A program made the translations under genes and the position numbers. DNA of 64,000 bases from Lipingzhangella_A rawalii (GTDB taxonomy: Bacteria > Actinomycetota > Actinomycetes > Streptosporangiales > Streptosporangiaceae). Where the stretch lies: NCBI RefSeq assembly GCF_031628175.1, contig NZ_JAVLVT010000005.1, positions 124,001-188,000 on the forward strand, in the 5' to 3' direction. Positions 1 through 8,504 of this stretch are shown here, piece by piece (position 1 is the stretch's first letter; the number at the start of each line of letters is the position of its first letter). Below the pieces are notes generated by a model that searched no databases, was not told the DNA's origin, and saw only the letters and a list, made by a program, of their open reading frames with translations.

Positions 1-298
1 TGTACTGTTCGGCGTTGAGCCCATCCGGGCGGCCCGCGGCCGCCAGCCGGTTGTCGATACCCTGGCGCTGCCGCTCGTTGACGCGACGCAGCACCGGACC
101 GCCGAGCACAGTCCCGATGGCCTCGGTGATGCGGTGTAGCACAAAGACGTGCTCGTCCTTACCGACCGGGCTGCGGCGCCGCGGCAGCAGCCGTAGCTGT
201 AGGTCGCTGGATTCGGTAACCAGGTAGAGCCCGCGCGCCGCCAGCAGCACCACCAACGCGCCGCACACCGCCAGCAGGGGGAGGGCGACCTCCGGCAT
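1..298 (-). CDS. Type II secretion system F family protein, TadC-like (C-terminus cut by window edge)
   Basis: Only the first 99 residues are inside the window. The ATG at 298 follows the TadB stop by 12 bases, with a GGAGG ribosome site between them. The visible part starts with a hydrophobic segment (residues 4-21), then a basic stretch and a sequence typical of the region before the T2SSF domain. Its place directly after tadA and tadB fits TadC, the second inner-membrane platform protein of Tad/Flp pili. It is the last visible gene of the operon, and further pilus genes (Flp pilin, TadV peptidase) may lie beyond the left edge. The TadC assignment rests mainly on position. Confidence 0.75.
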   Translation of the reverse strand, partial: MPEVALPLLAVCGALVVLLAARGLYLVTESSDLQLRLLPRRRSPVGKDEHVFVLHRITEAIGTVLGGPVLRRVNERQRQGIDNRLAAAGRPDGLNAEQY

Positions 299-310
299 GT
301 GGCTTCCTCC

Positions 311-1249
311 CTAGAAGTCGAATTTGGTGATCCGCCGGATCACCAGCAGACCCACGACGTACAGCGAGATCACGAGGCCGAGCACAACCTGGCCCGCCAG
401 GGTGGTACTCATGTTCTCCAGTGCTTGGGGCTGCATCCAATTGATCAGGAACAGCACCCCCACCCCGGTCGCCACCAAGAACCAGGAGGTGGCCGTGCTC
501 TCGGTGAGGATGGTCTGCACCTCGCGGCGCGTCTCGTTGCGTTCCTCCAACGTCCCGGACAGGCCCCGCAGTGCCGTCACCAGGGAGCCTCCGGAACGGG
601 AGGCCACCAGCAGGGTCCCGGTCAGCACCCCCAACTCCCGAGAGGGCATGCGATTGCGCAGCTCGGCCAGAGCCTCGTCCAGGGGCTGGCCCAGCTTCAT
701 CGACTGGGCCATGCGCTGGAGCTCCTCACTGGCCGGGGCGGCCATCTCCTCCGCAGCCATGTCGATGGCCGTGGGCAGAGCCAGCCCGGCCGAGGTGGCG
801 TTACTCAGAACCCGGGTGAGTTCGGGCAGCTGGCGAGTGAACTCCTCCCGACGGCGCCGTTCCCGATGCTGGAGGTAGACGAAGAACAGCATCCCGACCC
901 CCACCGCGGCCACGGTGCCGAACAAGGGGGCCAGCACAAACCACAACAGCACCACCGCGGAAATCGCGCTGGCCACCAGGCTCACGACGAAGGTGGAGAC
1001 CCGCACCGAGACGCCCGAGCGGGCCAGCCGCCGGCCCAGGCTTCGGCCCAGCTCCGTGCGCCGCAGCACGGTGTCCAGCCGCGCCATGGGGGAATTCGCG
1101 CGAACCTCGGCCTGGGACAGAGCACTGCGTGCCGCCAGCATGCGGCGCTGCTGCCGCACCGCCAGCAGGTCCCACAGGGCCCAGACCAGCAACCCCAGCA
1201 CCGCCAGGGAGCCGACCAGCGCCAGAACTTGCAGTAGCACCGGGTTCAC
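311..1249 (-). CDS. tadB: Tad pilus inner-membrane platform protein TadB (T2SSF domain)
   Basis: This 312-residue membrane protein of the GspF/T2SSF family forms, with TadC, the inner-membrane platform on which the TadA ATPase acts. Membrane segments are seen near residues 4-26, two around 85-127 and two at the C-terminus. The T2SSF domain lies between them, with its helical bundle around residues 155-270. The start is a GTG whose last bases form a GTGA overlap with the tadA stop, so the two are probably translationally coupled. Length is normal for the family. Confidence 0.88.
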   Translation of the reverse strand: MNPVLLQVLALVGSLAVLGLLVWALWDLLAVRQQRRMLAARSALSQAEVRANSPMARLDTVLRRTELGRSLGRRLARSGVSVRVSTFVVSLVASAISAVVLLWFVLAPLFGTVAAVGVGMLFFVYLQHRERRRREEFTRQLPELTRVLSNATSAGLALPTAIDMAAEEMAAPASEELQRMAQSMKLGQPLDEALAELRNRMPSRELGVLTGTLLVASRSGGSLVTALRGLSGTLEERNETRREVQTILTESTATSWFLVATGVGVLFLINWMQPQALENMSTTLAGQVVLGLVISLYVVGLLVIRRITKFDF

Positions 1250-2586
1250 GGCAGCGCCACCTCCCGGATCTGGGCGAGACCTTCCTCGGCGCCGCCGCTG
1301 AAGGCCTGCGGAATCGTCTCGCCGCGTTGCTTGAGCCGCAGCGCCACCGGCTCCGGAAGGGGGTAGTGCGCGAACTCGCCGGTGGACTCCCCGGCGTGCT
1401 GCACCGCATCCTGCACGAACTCCATGATGCGTTGCAGTTTGAACGCCTCGTCCCGGCGGGACGCCACCACCGAGATCTCGCTGATGCGGCGCTGCCCGTC
1501 CGGCCAGCGCGCGATGTGCGCGATCACGTCCACCGCGTTGTTGATCTGGTCGCGGATCGCCTCGAACGGCATCCGCGCCTCGGTGATCGAGGCCAGGGTC
1601 TGAAGCCGGTAGATCGCGTCGTCGGCGGAGTTGGCGTGCACGGTCACCAGGGACCCGTCGTGCCCCGTGTTCATGGCCTGCAACATGTCCAGGGTCTCCT
1701 CGCCCCGGACCTCCCCGACGATGATCCGGTCCGGGCGCATCCGCAGCGCGTTGCGTACCAGGTCCCGGATCGTGATCGTTCCCTTGCCCTCGAAGTTCGG
1801 TGGCCGCGACTCCAATCTGATCACGTGTGACTGTTGCAGCTGGAGCTCTGCGGAGTCCTCGATGGTGACGATCCGGTCGCTGGGCGGCAGGAACCCGGAC
1901 AGGGCGTTGAGGAACGTGGTCTTCCCGGTGCCCGTGCCCCCGGAGATCACCACGTTGAGGCGGGAGCGCACCATCGAGGCCAGCAGCACCCCAGTGGAGG
2001 TATCCAGGGTGGACATCTCCACCAGCTCCTCCATGCGGTACGGCTGCGGGAACCGCCGGATCGTCAGCACGGGGCCGTCCAAGGCCAACGGCGGAATGAT
2101 CACGTTGACCCGTTCCCCGCTCGGCAGGCGTGCATCCACCATCGGGCTGGACTCGTCCACCCGCCGGTTTACCTGGGACACAATCCGGTCGATCGTCTGG
2201 TACAGCTGGTCCTCACTGGCGAACCGCGCATCGATACGGGAGACCTTGCCGCCCCGTTCGATGTAGATGTCGTTGGGGCCGTTGACCATCACCTCGGTGA
2301 TGCTCTCGTCGGCCAGCAGCGGCTCCAGAACACCCAGCCCGAGGGCCTCGTCCACCACCTGGCGCACCAGGTTGCCGCGTTCCCGGTCCGACAGGATCGG
2401 ACCCTCGCGGCTGAGAATGTGCCCGAGCACCTTCTCCATGCGGATGCGACGCTGGTCCAGGCTCAACGCCGCCAGATCGTCCAGGTTCATCTCGTCGAGC
2501 AGTCGGCGCCGCCAGTGCCCGACACTGCCCCGGTCGGCATGCCGATCGAGGCTCTGGTCCTCGTGGAGGCGGTCCTTCAGTCCCAT
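1246..2586 (-). CDS. tadA: Tad pilus assembly/secretion ATPase TadA (CpaF family)
   Basis: A hexameric secretion ATPase that powers Flp pilus assembly from the cytoplasm. The 446 residues carry a CpaF-type N-terminal domain, the Walker A motif GGTGTGKTT (216-224), an Asp box TIEDSAEL (about 241), and a Walker B region RIIVGEVRGEE (about 288-298) followed by the MNTGHDGSLVTVHAN motif typical of CpaF/VirB11 proteins. All catalytic motifs look intact. The gene lies 52 bases after the small tadE gene and overlaps tadB by four bases. Confidence 0.95.
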   Translation of the reverse strand: MGLKDRLHEDQSLDRHADRGSVGHWRRRLLDEMNLDDLAALSLDQRRIRMEKVLGHILSREGPILSDRERGNLVRQVVDEALGLGVLEPLLADESITEVMVNGPNDIYIERGGKVSRIDARFASEDQLYQTIDRIVSQVNRRVDESSPMVDARLPSGERVNVIIPPLALDGPVLTIRRFPQPYRMEELVEMSTLDTSTGVLLASMVRSRLNVVISGGTGTGKTTFLNALSGFLPPSDRIVTIEDSAELQLQQSHVIRLESRPPNFEGKGTITIRDLVRNALRMRPDRIIVGEVRGEETLDMLQAMNTGHDGSLVTVHANSADDAIYRLQTLASITEARMPFEAIRDQINNAVDVIAHIARWPDGQRRISEISVVASRRDEAFKLQRIMEFVQDAVQHAGESTGEFAHYPLPEPVALRLKQRGETIPQAFSGGAEEGLAQIREVALP

Positions 2587-2638
2587 GGGGTTGCGTCCAG
2601 TTCTCGTCCGGTGCCGGGGGCAGGTGCGCGGGCCGGGG

Positions 2639-3052
2639 TCACGGCCCCGGCATGTCCACCGTCCGCTGGAGGGTGATCCCCAGCTCGGTTACCGAAAAGG
2701 TGAAGGGCATCTGGGTGGTGATCTGTGCGGTGTGCCCGTCGTAGTCGTTTTCCACCACCGAGAACGAGTCCACGTCGATCCAGCCCGGCAGCGTCTCGCG
2801 TGCTGTGGACTCCGCCGTGGTCGGGTCGGAACTCGCGGCCAGGCGTGCGGCGGACCGGGCCGCGTTGTCCATGCGCTGGATCGCGATGAAGGCCAGGAAC
2901 ACCTCGATCGCCAACACTACGCACAGCATCACGAAGGGAAAAAACACGGCGAACTCCAGCAGCGGGCCGCCGCGGTCGCGGCGCGACCGGGAACGGCGTC
3001 GTTCCCGCCGGTGTTGCCGGTAGGCCTCCCGCCACGCCATCGCGCTGTCCAC
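2639..3052 (-). CDS. TadE-like pseudopilin
   Basis: 137 residues with a basic N-terminus, the motif RDRGGPLLEF at about residues 25-34, one hydrophobic helix (about 34-58) and a small extracytoplasmic domain. This is the TadE/TadF layout. TadE proteins are minor pseudopilins, cut by the TadV peptidase near the glycine before the Glu-containing helix, and take part in Flp pilus assembly at the membrane. It is the second TadE-type sequence here: the other is the C-terminal part of the gene directly upstream, so the two probably act as a TadE/TadF pair. Start chosen as the ATG at 3052, three bases after the upstream stop. Confidence 0.85.
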   Translation of the reverse strand: MDSAMAWREAYRQHRRERRRSRSRRDRGGPLLEFAVFFPFVMLCVVLAIEVFLAFIAIQRMDNAARSAARLAASSDPTTAESTARETLPGWIDVDSFSVVENDYDGHTAQITTQMPFTFSVTELGITLQRTVDMPGP

Positions 3053-3055
3053 CTC

Positions 3056-4666
3056 TCACTCGGGTGCTCCACTCGGGGCGATGTATCCCTCGTTGCCCAC
3101 GGTCCAGGTGTCGTCCACTCCGGGGATGAGTACCGGCACGTCGACCGTGACGCGCACACCCGCCGCCTCGCCGCTGTCGAGGACGGTCACCTCGACGTCT
3201 TCCCCGAACGAACCGTGGATCCGTTTACCGACCTCTTCTTCGATCCGTTCCGTATTGCCCGGGGTGACGGCGGCCTGACGGGCACCCTCCGAGGCGCCAT
3301 GGCTCGTGTAGAGCCACGCCAGCCCCAGGATCATGACCTGGAGCACGACCACCAGCGCCAGCAGCAGCATCGGCACCGCCGCGGTGAATTCCACCAACAC
3401 CCCGCCCCGGTCCCGCCGGCCGCGGGCCCCACCGAACAGCCCGGTCAAGCCCCCGGAACGGCGCTGGTCACCGTTCGGGGCCGCTGCCGGCTGGGGTGCG
3501 GCGGCCGTAGTCCGCACCAGCCCCAGTTCGCTGGCGACCTGTCCGTAGGCACGACGGAGCTGATCGTCACTCACCCGGGACGGGTCACCGGTGTTGGTGG
3601 CTTCCTCCAGCGCCCAGTAGCGGGCCGGGATCGCCGTCTCCAACACCTGACAGTTCAACAGCTTGCGGGTGAAGTCCGGTTGAATCTCGCTCCTGCGGTT
3701 GTGCCGCACCAACACGGCGTGACAGTCGCGCTTCTGCCGGATCTGGAGGCGCTCCCACATCGACAGCAGCCGCTGGGCCCCACGCAACGCCGCCAAGTCC
3801 GGGGTGAGGGCAACCACGGTGGAGTCCGCCAACTCCACCGCGATCGCAGTGGCCTCGGTCATCGTGGCGCTACAGTCCACGATCACCAGCTCGTAGCGTG
3901 AACGCAGCGCCCCCAGGATCTGACGCGTGGACCGGGCCGTGACGTCCTCGCTGCGTTCCCCGTGTGCCGGGGCCAGCAACACATGCAGCCCGGTGGGATG
4001 CACGTACAACGTGTCCGCGAGCATCGCCGCACTGATGTCGTCGCCGGCTTCGGCAAGATCGATGATGCCGCGCCGATGCGACTGGTCCAGATAGCTCGGC
4101 AGGTCCCCGCTGGGCAGGTCGAGGTCGACCAGGCACACGGTGCGGCCGGACTGGGCGGCAGCCAGTGCGGTGTGCAGGGCCACCGTGGTCGTACCCACCC
4201 CACCTTTGGCGCCGCTGACAGTGACGATGGACCCCCGAGGTCCGCTGGCCGGCGTGTCCCGCGAAGCCGCCTCCAAGTGCCGACGCAGAGTCCGGGACCA
4301 CTCCGCGGCGGCGCTGAGCCGGGTATTCAGCTCGTCGAGTGGCGCGTCCGAGGCGAGCACCCCGCGCACCCCCGCCTCCATGGCGTTACTGAACAGCTCC
4401 GGGGTGGTCTCGTCCACCAGCAGGATGATCGCCAGCTGGGGCTGGTTGCGGGACAGGTCCCGAATCAGGTCGAGTACCGGCAACGGTCCCAGCTCGTGGT
4501 GGATCACCACCACGTCGGCGTCGGCGAGCTCGATCACCATGTCCGTCAGCTCTCGGGAGGAGCGCTGCACGCTGACCACGTCCCAGTCGGACAGCTCCTG
4601 GAACCGCGCCACCAGCGAGTTCTCGATCTCGTCGGAGGGGACCGCGAGCAGGACCCGGTAGTTCAC
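3056..4666 (-). CDS. CpaE-like MinD/ParA ATPase fused to a C-terminal TadE pseudopilin domain
   Basis: 536 residues in three parts. Residues 1-120 resemble the receiver-like domain of CpaE. Residues 145-390 are a MinD/ParA-type ATPase with the deviant Walker A KGGVGTT (154-160). After a Pro/Ala/Gly linker (about 385-417) comes a complete TadE-like module: RDRGG at about 418, a hydrophobic helix at 426-452 and an extracytoplasmic domain to the end. CpaE directs pilus assembly to its cell site and TadE is a pseudopilin; these are normally separate proteins. The ORF is continuous, with no stop or rare-codon break at the join. The predicted topology (ATPase inside, TadE domain outside) is consistent. 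ATGA overlap with cpaB upstream. Confidence 0.9.
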   Translation of the reverse strand: MNYRVLLAVPSDEIENSLVARFQELSDWDVVSVQRSSRELTDMVIELADADVVVIHHELGPLPVLDLIRDLSRNQPQLAIILLVDETTPELFSNAMEAGVRGVLASDAPLDELNTRLSAAAEWSRTLRRHLEAASRDTPASGPRGSIVTVSGAKGGVGTTTVALHTALAAAQSGRTVCLVDLDLPSGDLPSYLDQSHRRGIIDLAEAGDDISAAMLADTLYVHPTGLHVLLAPAHGERSEDVTARSTRQILGALRSRYELVIVDCSATMTEATAIAVELADSTVVALTPDLAALRGAQRLLSMWERLQIRQKRDCHAVLVRHNRRSEIQPDFTRKLLNCQVLETAIPARYWALEEATNTGDPSRVSDDQLRRAYGQVASELGLVRTTAAAPQPAAAPNGDQRRSGGLTGLFGGARGRRDRGGVLVEFTAAVPMLLLALVVVLQVMILGLAWLYTSHGASEGARQAAVTPGNTERIEEEVGKRIHGSFGEDVEVTVLDSGEAAGVRVTVDVPVLIPGVDDTWTVGNEGYIAPSGAPE

Positions 4667-5505
4667 TCGTTGTCTCCGTTCTCCTCGGCATCCCCGTCCG
4701 CGTCGCCCTCGGCGCCCGCGTCGTCCTCCTCGGCGAGGTCCGGCCCGTCCTCGCCGTAGGGGTCGTGAATCGGGTTGTCGGCGTCCTCGAAGAACTCCTC
4801 GATGTCGGTGTCCGAGCAGAACTCCATCTCGGCAGGCTCCGAACCGCCACCCTCCGGACTGATCAGGCCGAGCCGCAGCTTGGTGGAGAACGCCTCGGCA
4901 TGGGTCAGATGCAGGGTCTGTTCCGGGCTGAGGCGGAAGGTCACCGGAACCACGCCGCTCTGCGCGCCCGTGGTCTCGTCGGTCTCAGTGGTGATCTCGC
5001 CGATGTCCAATACCTGGACCTGGGTCAGCACCCGCATCGCACAGGCGGGGCTGTCCGGGCTGGCCGCATAGGTGGCGTAGACGTCCACGAGGGAGCCGCG
5101 ATTGATTTTTCCGGCCACGCCCGTCTCCGCGTCAACCATGATCGCGATTTCCCGCTCCCCCTCACTCAGCGCGGGAGCGCCCTGGAGCATGTTCTCCTGG
5201 AGCATCGTCCCGGCCTCGATGTCGACGGCGGCGACGAGCTGTTCGCCAGCCCCCACCTCAACATCCGTGGGGTCCCGGAGGAAACTGTCCTCGAAGAAGT
5301 CAGCGGGAACCTCGGTGGTCTCCAGCAGGTCCGGGGTGACGGGCTGGTGGGCGGGGATGTCCTCGGCCACCAGCACCGCGGTCTGGTACTCGCCCAGCCG
5401 CTGGTGCAGGGAGTTGGTGTAGCCCCACACGGCCACGAACACCGCGATGGCGCCGATCCCGGCGGTGATCAGCAGCAGGATGCCGCGTCGCTGTCGGGGG
5501 TTCAT
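4663..5505 (-). CDS. cpaB: Flp pilus assembly protein CpaB/RcpC (SAF domain)
   Basis: 280 residues: an N-terminal membrane anchor (about 9-28) followed by a SAF domain (about 40-105) and a CpaB-type domain. In Gram-negatives CpaB/RcpC is periplasmic and helps stabilise the Tad machine; in actinobacteria it must act outside the membrane in the wall zone. The last 50 residues are strongly acidic (Asp/Glu with Gly/Ala). It overlaps its neighbours on both sides by four bases (ATGA), so it is the second gene of a tightly coupled operon. Confidence 0.88.
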   Translation of the reverse strand: MNPRQRRGILLLITAGIGAIAVFVAVWGYTNSLHQRLGEYQTAVLVAEDIPAHQPVTPDLLETTEVPADFFEDSFLRDPTDVEVGAGEQLVAAVDIEAGTMLQENMLQGAPALSEGEREIAIMVDAETGVAGKINRGSLVDVYATYAASPDSPACAMRVLTQVQVLDIGEITTETDETTGAQSGVVPVTFRLSPEQTLHLTHAEAFSTKLRLGLISPEGGGSEPAEMEFCSDTDIEEFFEDADNPIHDPYGEDGPDLAEEDDAGAEGDADGDAEENGDNE

Positions 5506-6620
5506 GCGTCTCCGTTTCTCGGCAGGGAGGGATCAGGAGCACCGGTGGAGGGATCCAGAGGTTGAGAGCGGATCCGGCCACCAGGCGCGATGCTGGGTTC
5601 CGGCGGGGTCTGTGCCGGAGGTGGCGACGCCGGTGGCGCCGCGTGCGACTCCGGGGGCGGGGTGGCGGGTGGCTGTGCGCCCGATTCCGCCGCGGTGGGG
5701 GGCTCCGGCAGTGGAACCCGGCGCGTACTGGGGTCGGCGGGAGGACGGATCGGCGTCGCAGAGAGCCGGTTCACGGCACCACAGAACGGGCAGGACTGCG
5801 CCGCCACCGGTTCATGGCACCAGGCGCAGGCCACGGCCCGGATGTTGTTGATCGCCCCAGTCAGCGCCTGCGGGTGGGCACTGATCGCCACGAACTCCAC
5901 GTACTGCGCGGCTCCCCAGTACTCCTGGGCCAGAGGCTGCGGGCCCAGCGGGCGGGATCCGACCTGCCCCAGAGTGGGCTGGATCCGCGCCTGGAAGGTG
6001 GCGATGTCGCCACTGTTGGGGGCCGCCACCAAGAGCTGGACCGGGTCCACGGGACGGGCCGGGATCGGGATCGCCGTGCTGTCCCGGCGTACCTCGGACA
6101 GTTCCTGGCCGGGAGCGCACACCGCCAGGAACTGGGAGCGGGGCGAGTAGGACCGCATGTGTTGACGCAGCGACACCGGGAAGTCGGACAGGTTGCTGAC
6201 CTTGCGCAGCCACGCCCCGGTGAGCATGTGGCCGGGAAGTTCATGGGGGAGGGCGGCCACGATCCCGGGCGGCAGGTAGGGCGCCAGGTAGGTCAACTGG
6301 TCCGCGATCAGGGACAGCGCCAAGGGCGGCTGGTCGAGGCTGACCCCGGCGACGACGTCGCTCGGGCTGTCCAGTGCGCCCCGGACGAACCGGAGCGCAC
6401 TGCGGGCGGTCTCCGCCCGCCACGCCGGATAGAGCGCCACAACCTTACGCCCGGCCCCGACCTCCTCACGAACCAGTTCCAGAAGTGGGCCGTACCGGTG
6501 GAGCGGACTGTCGCCAGTCAGGGGGAACCGCAGTGCCTTGGCCGAACCGACATGGTCGGTGCTGGGTATGTTCGCGAGAAGTACGACCGTACTTTCGAAA
6601 CCGGGGTTTGTCTGGGCCAC
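5502..6620 (-). CDS. Unassigned Tad-operon protein with a C-terminal zinc ribbon and proline-rich tail
   Basis: 372 residues, not recognised. Residues 1-255 look like a globular cytoplasmic domain without membrane segments. A four-cysteine zinc ribbon follows (CAWC at 265-268 and CPFC at 277-280), then about 85 residues rich in Pro, Ala and Glu. There is no signal peptide. It is the first gene of the Tad operon and overlaps cpaB by four bases (ATGA), which argues for a role in pilus assembly or its control. The start is the GTG at 6620, with a GGGAG ribosome site about 8 bases upstream. A regulatory or scaffolding role is a guess from context. Confidence 0.8.
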   Translation of the reverse strand: MAQTNPGFESTVVLLANIPSTDHVGSAKALRFPLTGDSPLHRYGPLLELVREEVGAGRKVVALYPAWRAETARSALRFVRGALDSPSDVVAGVSLDQPPLALSLIADQLTYLAPYLPPGIVAALPHELPGHMLTGAWLRKVSNLSDFPVSLRQHMRSYSPRSQFLAVCAPGQELSEVRRDSTAIPIPARPVDPVQLLVAAPNSGDIATFQARIQPTLGQVGSRPLGPQPLAQEYWGAAQYVEFVAISAHPQALTGAINNIRAVACAWCHEPVAAQSCPFCGAVNRLSATPIRPPADPSTRRVPLPEPPTAAESGAQPPATPPPESHAAPPASPPPAQTPPEPSIAPGGRIRSQPLDPSTGAPDPSLPRNGDA

Positions 6621-6994
6621 GTTGCGATCTCCCTTGGCTCTGGGCGGGGAAAGTCCGAGGCGCCGGGGAGCGGGGGACGGGGTTTAGGCGAGTCTGAGCC
6701 CAATGTAGGGGTTCAGCGCAGTATCGTAGCTAACACGGTCTGTGGGCTCTAGCCCCGGGGCACCGCTGGTGGCGGTGATCGGAATGTCGTGCTGCGTGGA
6801 GTTGGTGCGGTGCGTGGGCCTGCCACGGTGCAGAGGACGGGTGCGGTGGGCTACTGCGGCGCGTGGGCCTGCCGCGGCGCGGTGGGCGCCGCAGGCTGGG
6901 CGCAACAGACGGGGGGTGTCCATTAGGGCAACCATACCCGGGTCTGTCGTCGTCCACGCCGTATCGCACGCATCCACACAATTGCCCCTCCTTT
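6621..6994. other. Intergenic region upstream of the Tad operon
   Basis: About 370 bases without a supportable gene. The minus-strand segment near 6720-6745 holds a TACGAT/GATACT-like -10 sequence, but no convincing -35, so the Tad promoter is not fixed. A stretch at about 6800-6900 is very GC-rich and contains a twice-occurring GTGGGCCTGCC motif. Confidence 0.3.
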
Positions 6995-7090
6995 CACCCC
7001 CATCGGCCTTTCCTTCCCCCCATCGACATCACCTGGCCTCCATCAGCTGGGGGTCCACCCCGAGACGCCAGAGCCGCCGCAACTCGCCCC
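6995..7090. repeat. 96-bp intergenic repeat with 20-bp periodicity, copy 1
   Basis: Three imperfect units start with CCCCCATCG-like sequence at 6997, 7017 and 7037, exactly 20 bp apart, followed by a CCCGAGACGC block. The same arrangement, aligned without gaps over most of its length, occurs at 46694-46789. By hand, identity is roughly two thirds. No ORF is shared. The function is unknown. Confidence 0.55.
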
Positions 7091-7226
7091 GAGGCGATGC
7101 CCCGGCACAGTCGCCATCCGGACACAGTCACCAGCACTGCTCCAGCCTGGACCGCCCGGTCTCATTCGTCAGTGCGTACGGGCCAACGGGAGCCGTCGTG
7201 GATATGCGTGGCCGGCTCCGAAAACG

Positions 7227-7267
7227 CGAATGGGCCTGGTCATCGAGGTGATGACCAGGCCCATTCG
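7227..7267 (-). terminator. Strong hairpin terminator downstream of tRNA-His
   Basis: A perfect 18-bp inverted repeat (7227-7244 and 7250-7267) with a 5-base loop lies 11 bases after the 3' end of the tRNA. There is no U tract, as is usual in high-GC actinobacteria. Confidence 0.85.
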
Positions 7268-7278
7268 TACCTATCAAC

Positions 7279-7354
7279 TGGGGTGAGCGAGGGGACTTGA
7301 ACCCCCGACTCCCAGGACCACAACCTGGTGCTCTGCCGACTGAGCTACGCCCAC
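7279..7354 (-). tRNA. tRNA-His (GTG anticodon)
   Basis: Read on the minus strand, the cloverleaf has acceptor arm GTGGGCG/CGCTCAC, a D arm with AGCTCAGTCGG, anticodon loop TTGTGGT (anticodon GTG), and T arm GGGGGTTCAAGTCCCC. The discriminator base is C, and the base before position 1 (7355) gives the extra G expected in tRNA-His. The 3' CCA is encoded. It lies 64 bases after the end of orn on the same strand. Confidence 0.95.
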
Positions 7355-7418
7355 CATGACAGCCTCGCCGCTGCCCCGGAGTCCGGGTCAGCGCGCTGCC
7401 TGTTCAAGTGTAGCGCGT

Positions 7419-8138
7419 TCAGGAAGTGCTCGAGTCCACGGTGGACCCCTGGTGCCCGGTGGCCCCGCTGGTGTCGGTCGGTCCCGACTCCGCTGTGTGC
7501 GACGCGGAGTCACCCGCGGAGTCACCCGTAGTCTGCTCGGAGGCCGCGCCGACGATGTCCGCGGCGACGGCGCGAGCCGTGGCCGAATCCGGCCCCGGCT
7601 GCGGAACGAATGCCGTCGCGCGGTAGTACCGCAGTTCCTGCACGCTCTCGGTCACGTCCGCCAGGGCGCGGTGTCCGCCCTGCTTGGCCGGGCTGGCGTA
7701 GTAGATTCGCGGGTACCAGCGCCGCAGCAGCTCCTTGACACTCGACACGTCCACCATGCGGTAGTGCAGGTGTTCGTTGAGCAGCGGCATGTCCCGGGCC
7801 AGGAAGGCGCGGTCCGTGGCGATGGAGTTGCCGCACAGTGGAGCCTTCTTGGACTCGGGAATGTAGCGGCGGATGTGGGCCAGCACCTGCTCCTCGGCCT
7901 CGGCGAGGGTGGAGCCGCCGTCCAGGGCATCCAACAGTCCCGAGGTGGTGTGCATCTCCCGGACGAAGTCACCCATCTGGTCGAGTGCGGCCTGCGGCGG
8001 CTTGATGACGATGTCTATGCCCTCGTCCAGTTGGTTCAGCTCGCCGTCCGTGATCAGGCAGGCAACCTCGATCAGCGCGTCGGCCTCCAGATCGAGGCCC
8101 GTCATCTCGCAGTCGATCCACACCAGGCTGTCAGTCAT
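7419..8138 (-). CDS. orn: Oligoribonuclease
   Basis: A 3'-5' exoribonuclease of the DEDDh family that degrades 2-5 base RNA fragments and pGpG to mononucleotides in the cytoplasm. The ATG at 8138 gives 239 residues beginning directly at the family N-terminus. The first acidic pair is in WIDCEMTGLD (Asp9, Glu11), and the last motif is HRALADV with the catalytic His and Asp. The final ~45 residues are a Ser/Thr/Ala/Gly-rich tail that E. coli Orn lacks. An upstream in-frame ATG at 8237 adds 33 unlikely residues and was rejected. Confidence 0.95.
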   Translation of the reverse strand: MTDSLVWIDCEMTGLDLEADALIEVACLITDGELNQLDEGIDIVIKPPQAALDQMGDFVREMHTTSGLLDALDGGSTLAEAEEQVLAHIRRYIPESKKAPLCGNSIATDRAFLARDMPLLNEHLHYRMVDVSSVKELLRRWYPRIYYASPAKQGGHRALADVTESVQELRYYRATAFVPQPGPDSATARAVAADIVGAASEQTTGDSAGDSASHTAESGPTDTSGATGHQGSTVDSSTS

Positions 8139-8366
8139 AAGGGCCAGCTTAGGGCGTGTGCGCAACCCGGTCGCCAGGCAGGAACGCGGAGGGGGTGCAG
8201 GTCCGCCGAGGTCGCGCCACGGTCGGTACCGTATCAACCGGCGCCCCGCAGGGCTGGAGTTGAGGCGGTTCTGGCGACTGGGACCTGTTCCTTGGACCTA
8301 GGAGCGAGGTTGGGCCTGGCGACGTCTACCCCGCCCCCGCCCCCCGAGCTCGCCCCCGCGCTCGCT

Positions 8367-8504
8367 GGCCGTCGTGCGGGGGAGCGCCCCCCGAGCAGCG
8401 GGATGCGTTCCTCGGCCACCGCAACCCCCACCGCTGGCCGTCGTGCCAGGAAACGCGCCCCGGGTAGCGGGATGTGTTCCTCGGTCACCGCAACCCCCAC
8501 CGCT
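8367..8504 (+). repeat. Two 69-bp units of the palindromic repeat family, plus orientation
   Basis: Units start with the GGCCGTCGTGC motif at 8367 and 8436, and the next P core starts at 8505, so the spacing is exactly 69 bp. Between the motifs lies a conserved GCGTTCCTCGGCCACCGCAA-like sequence. They belong to the same family as the 72-bp array at 8881-9601 but run in the opposite direction. Confidence 0.8.
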
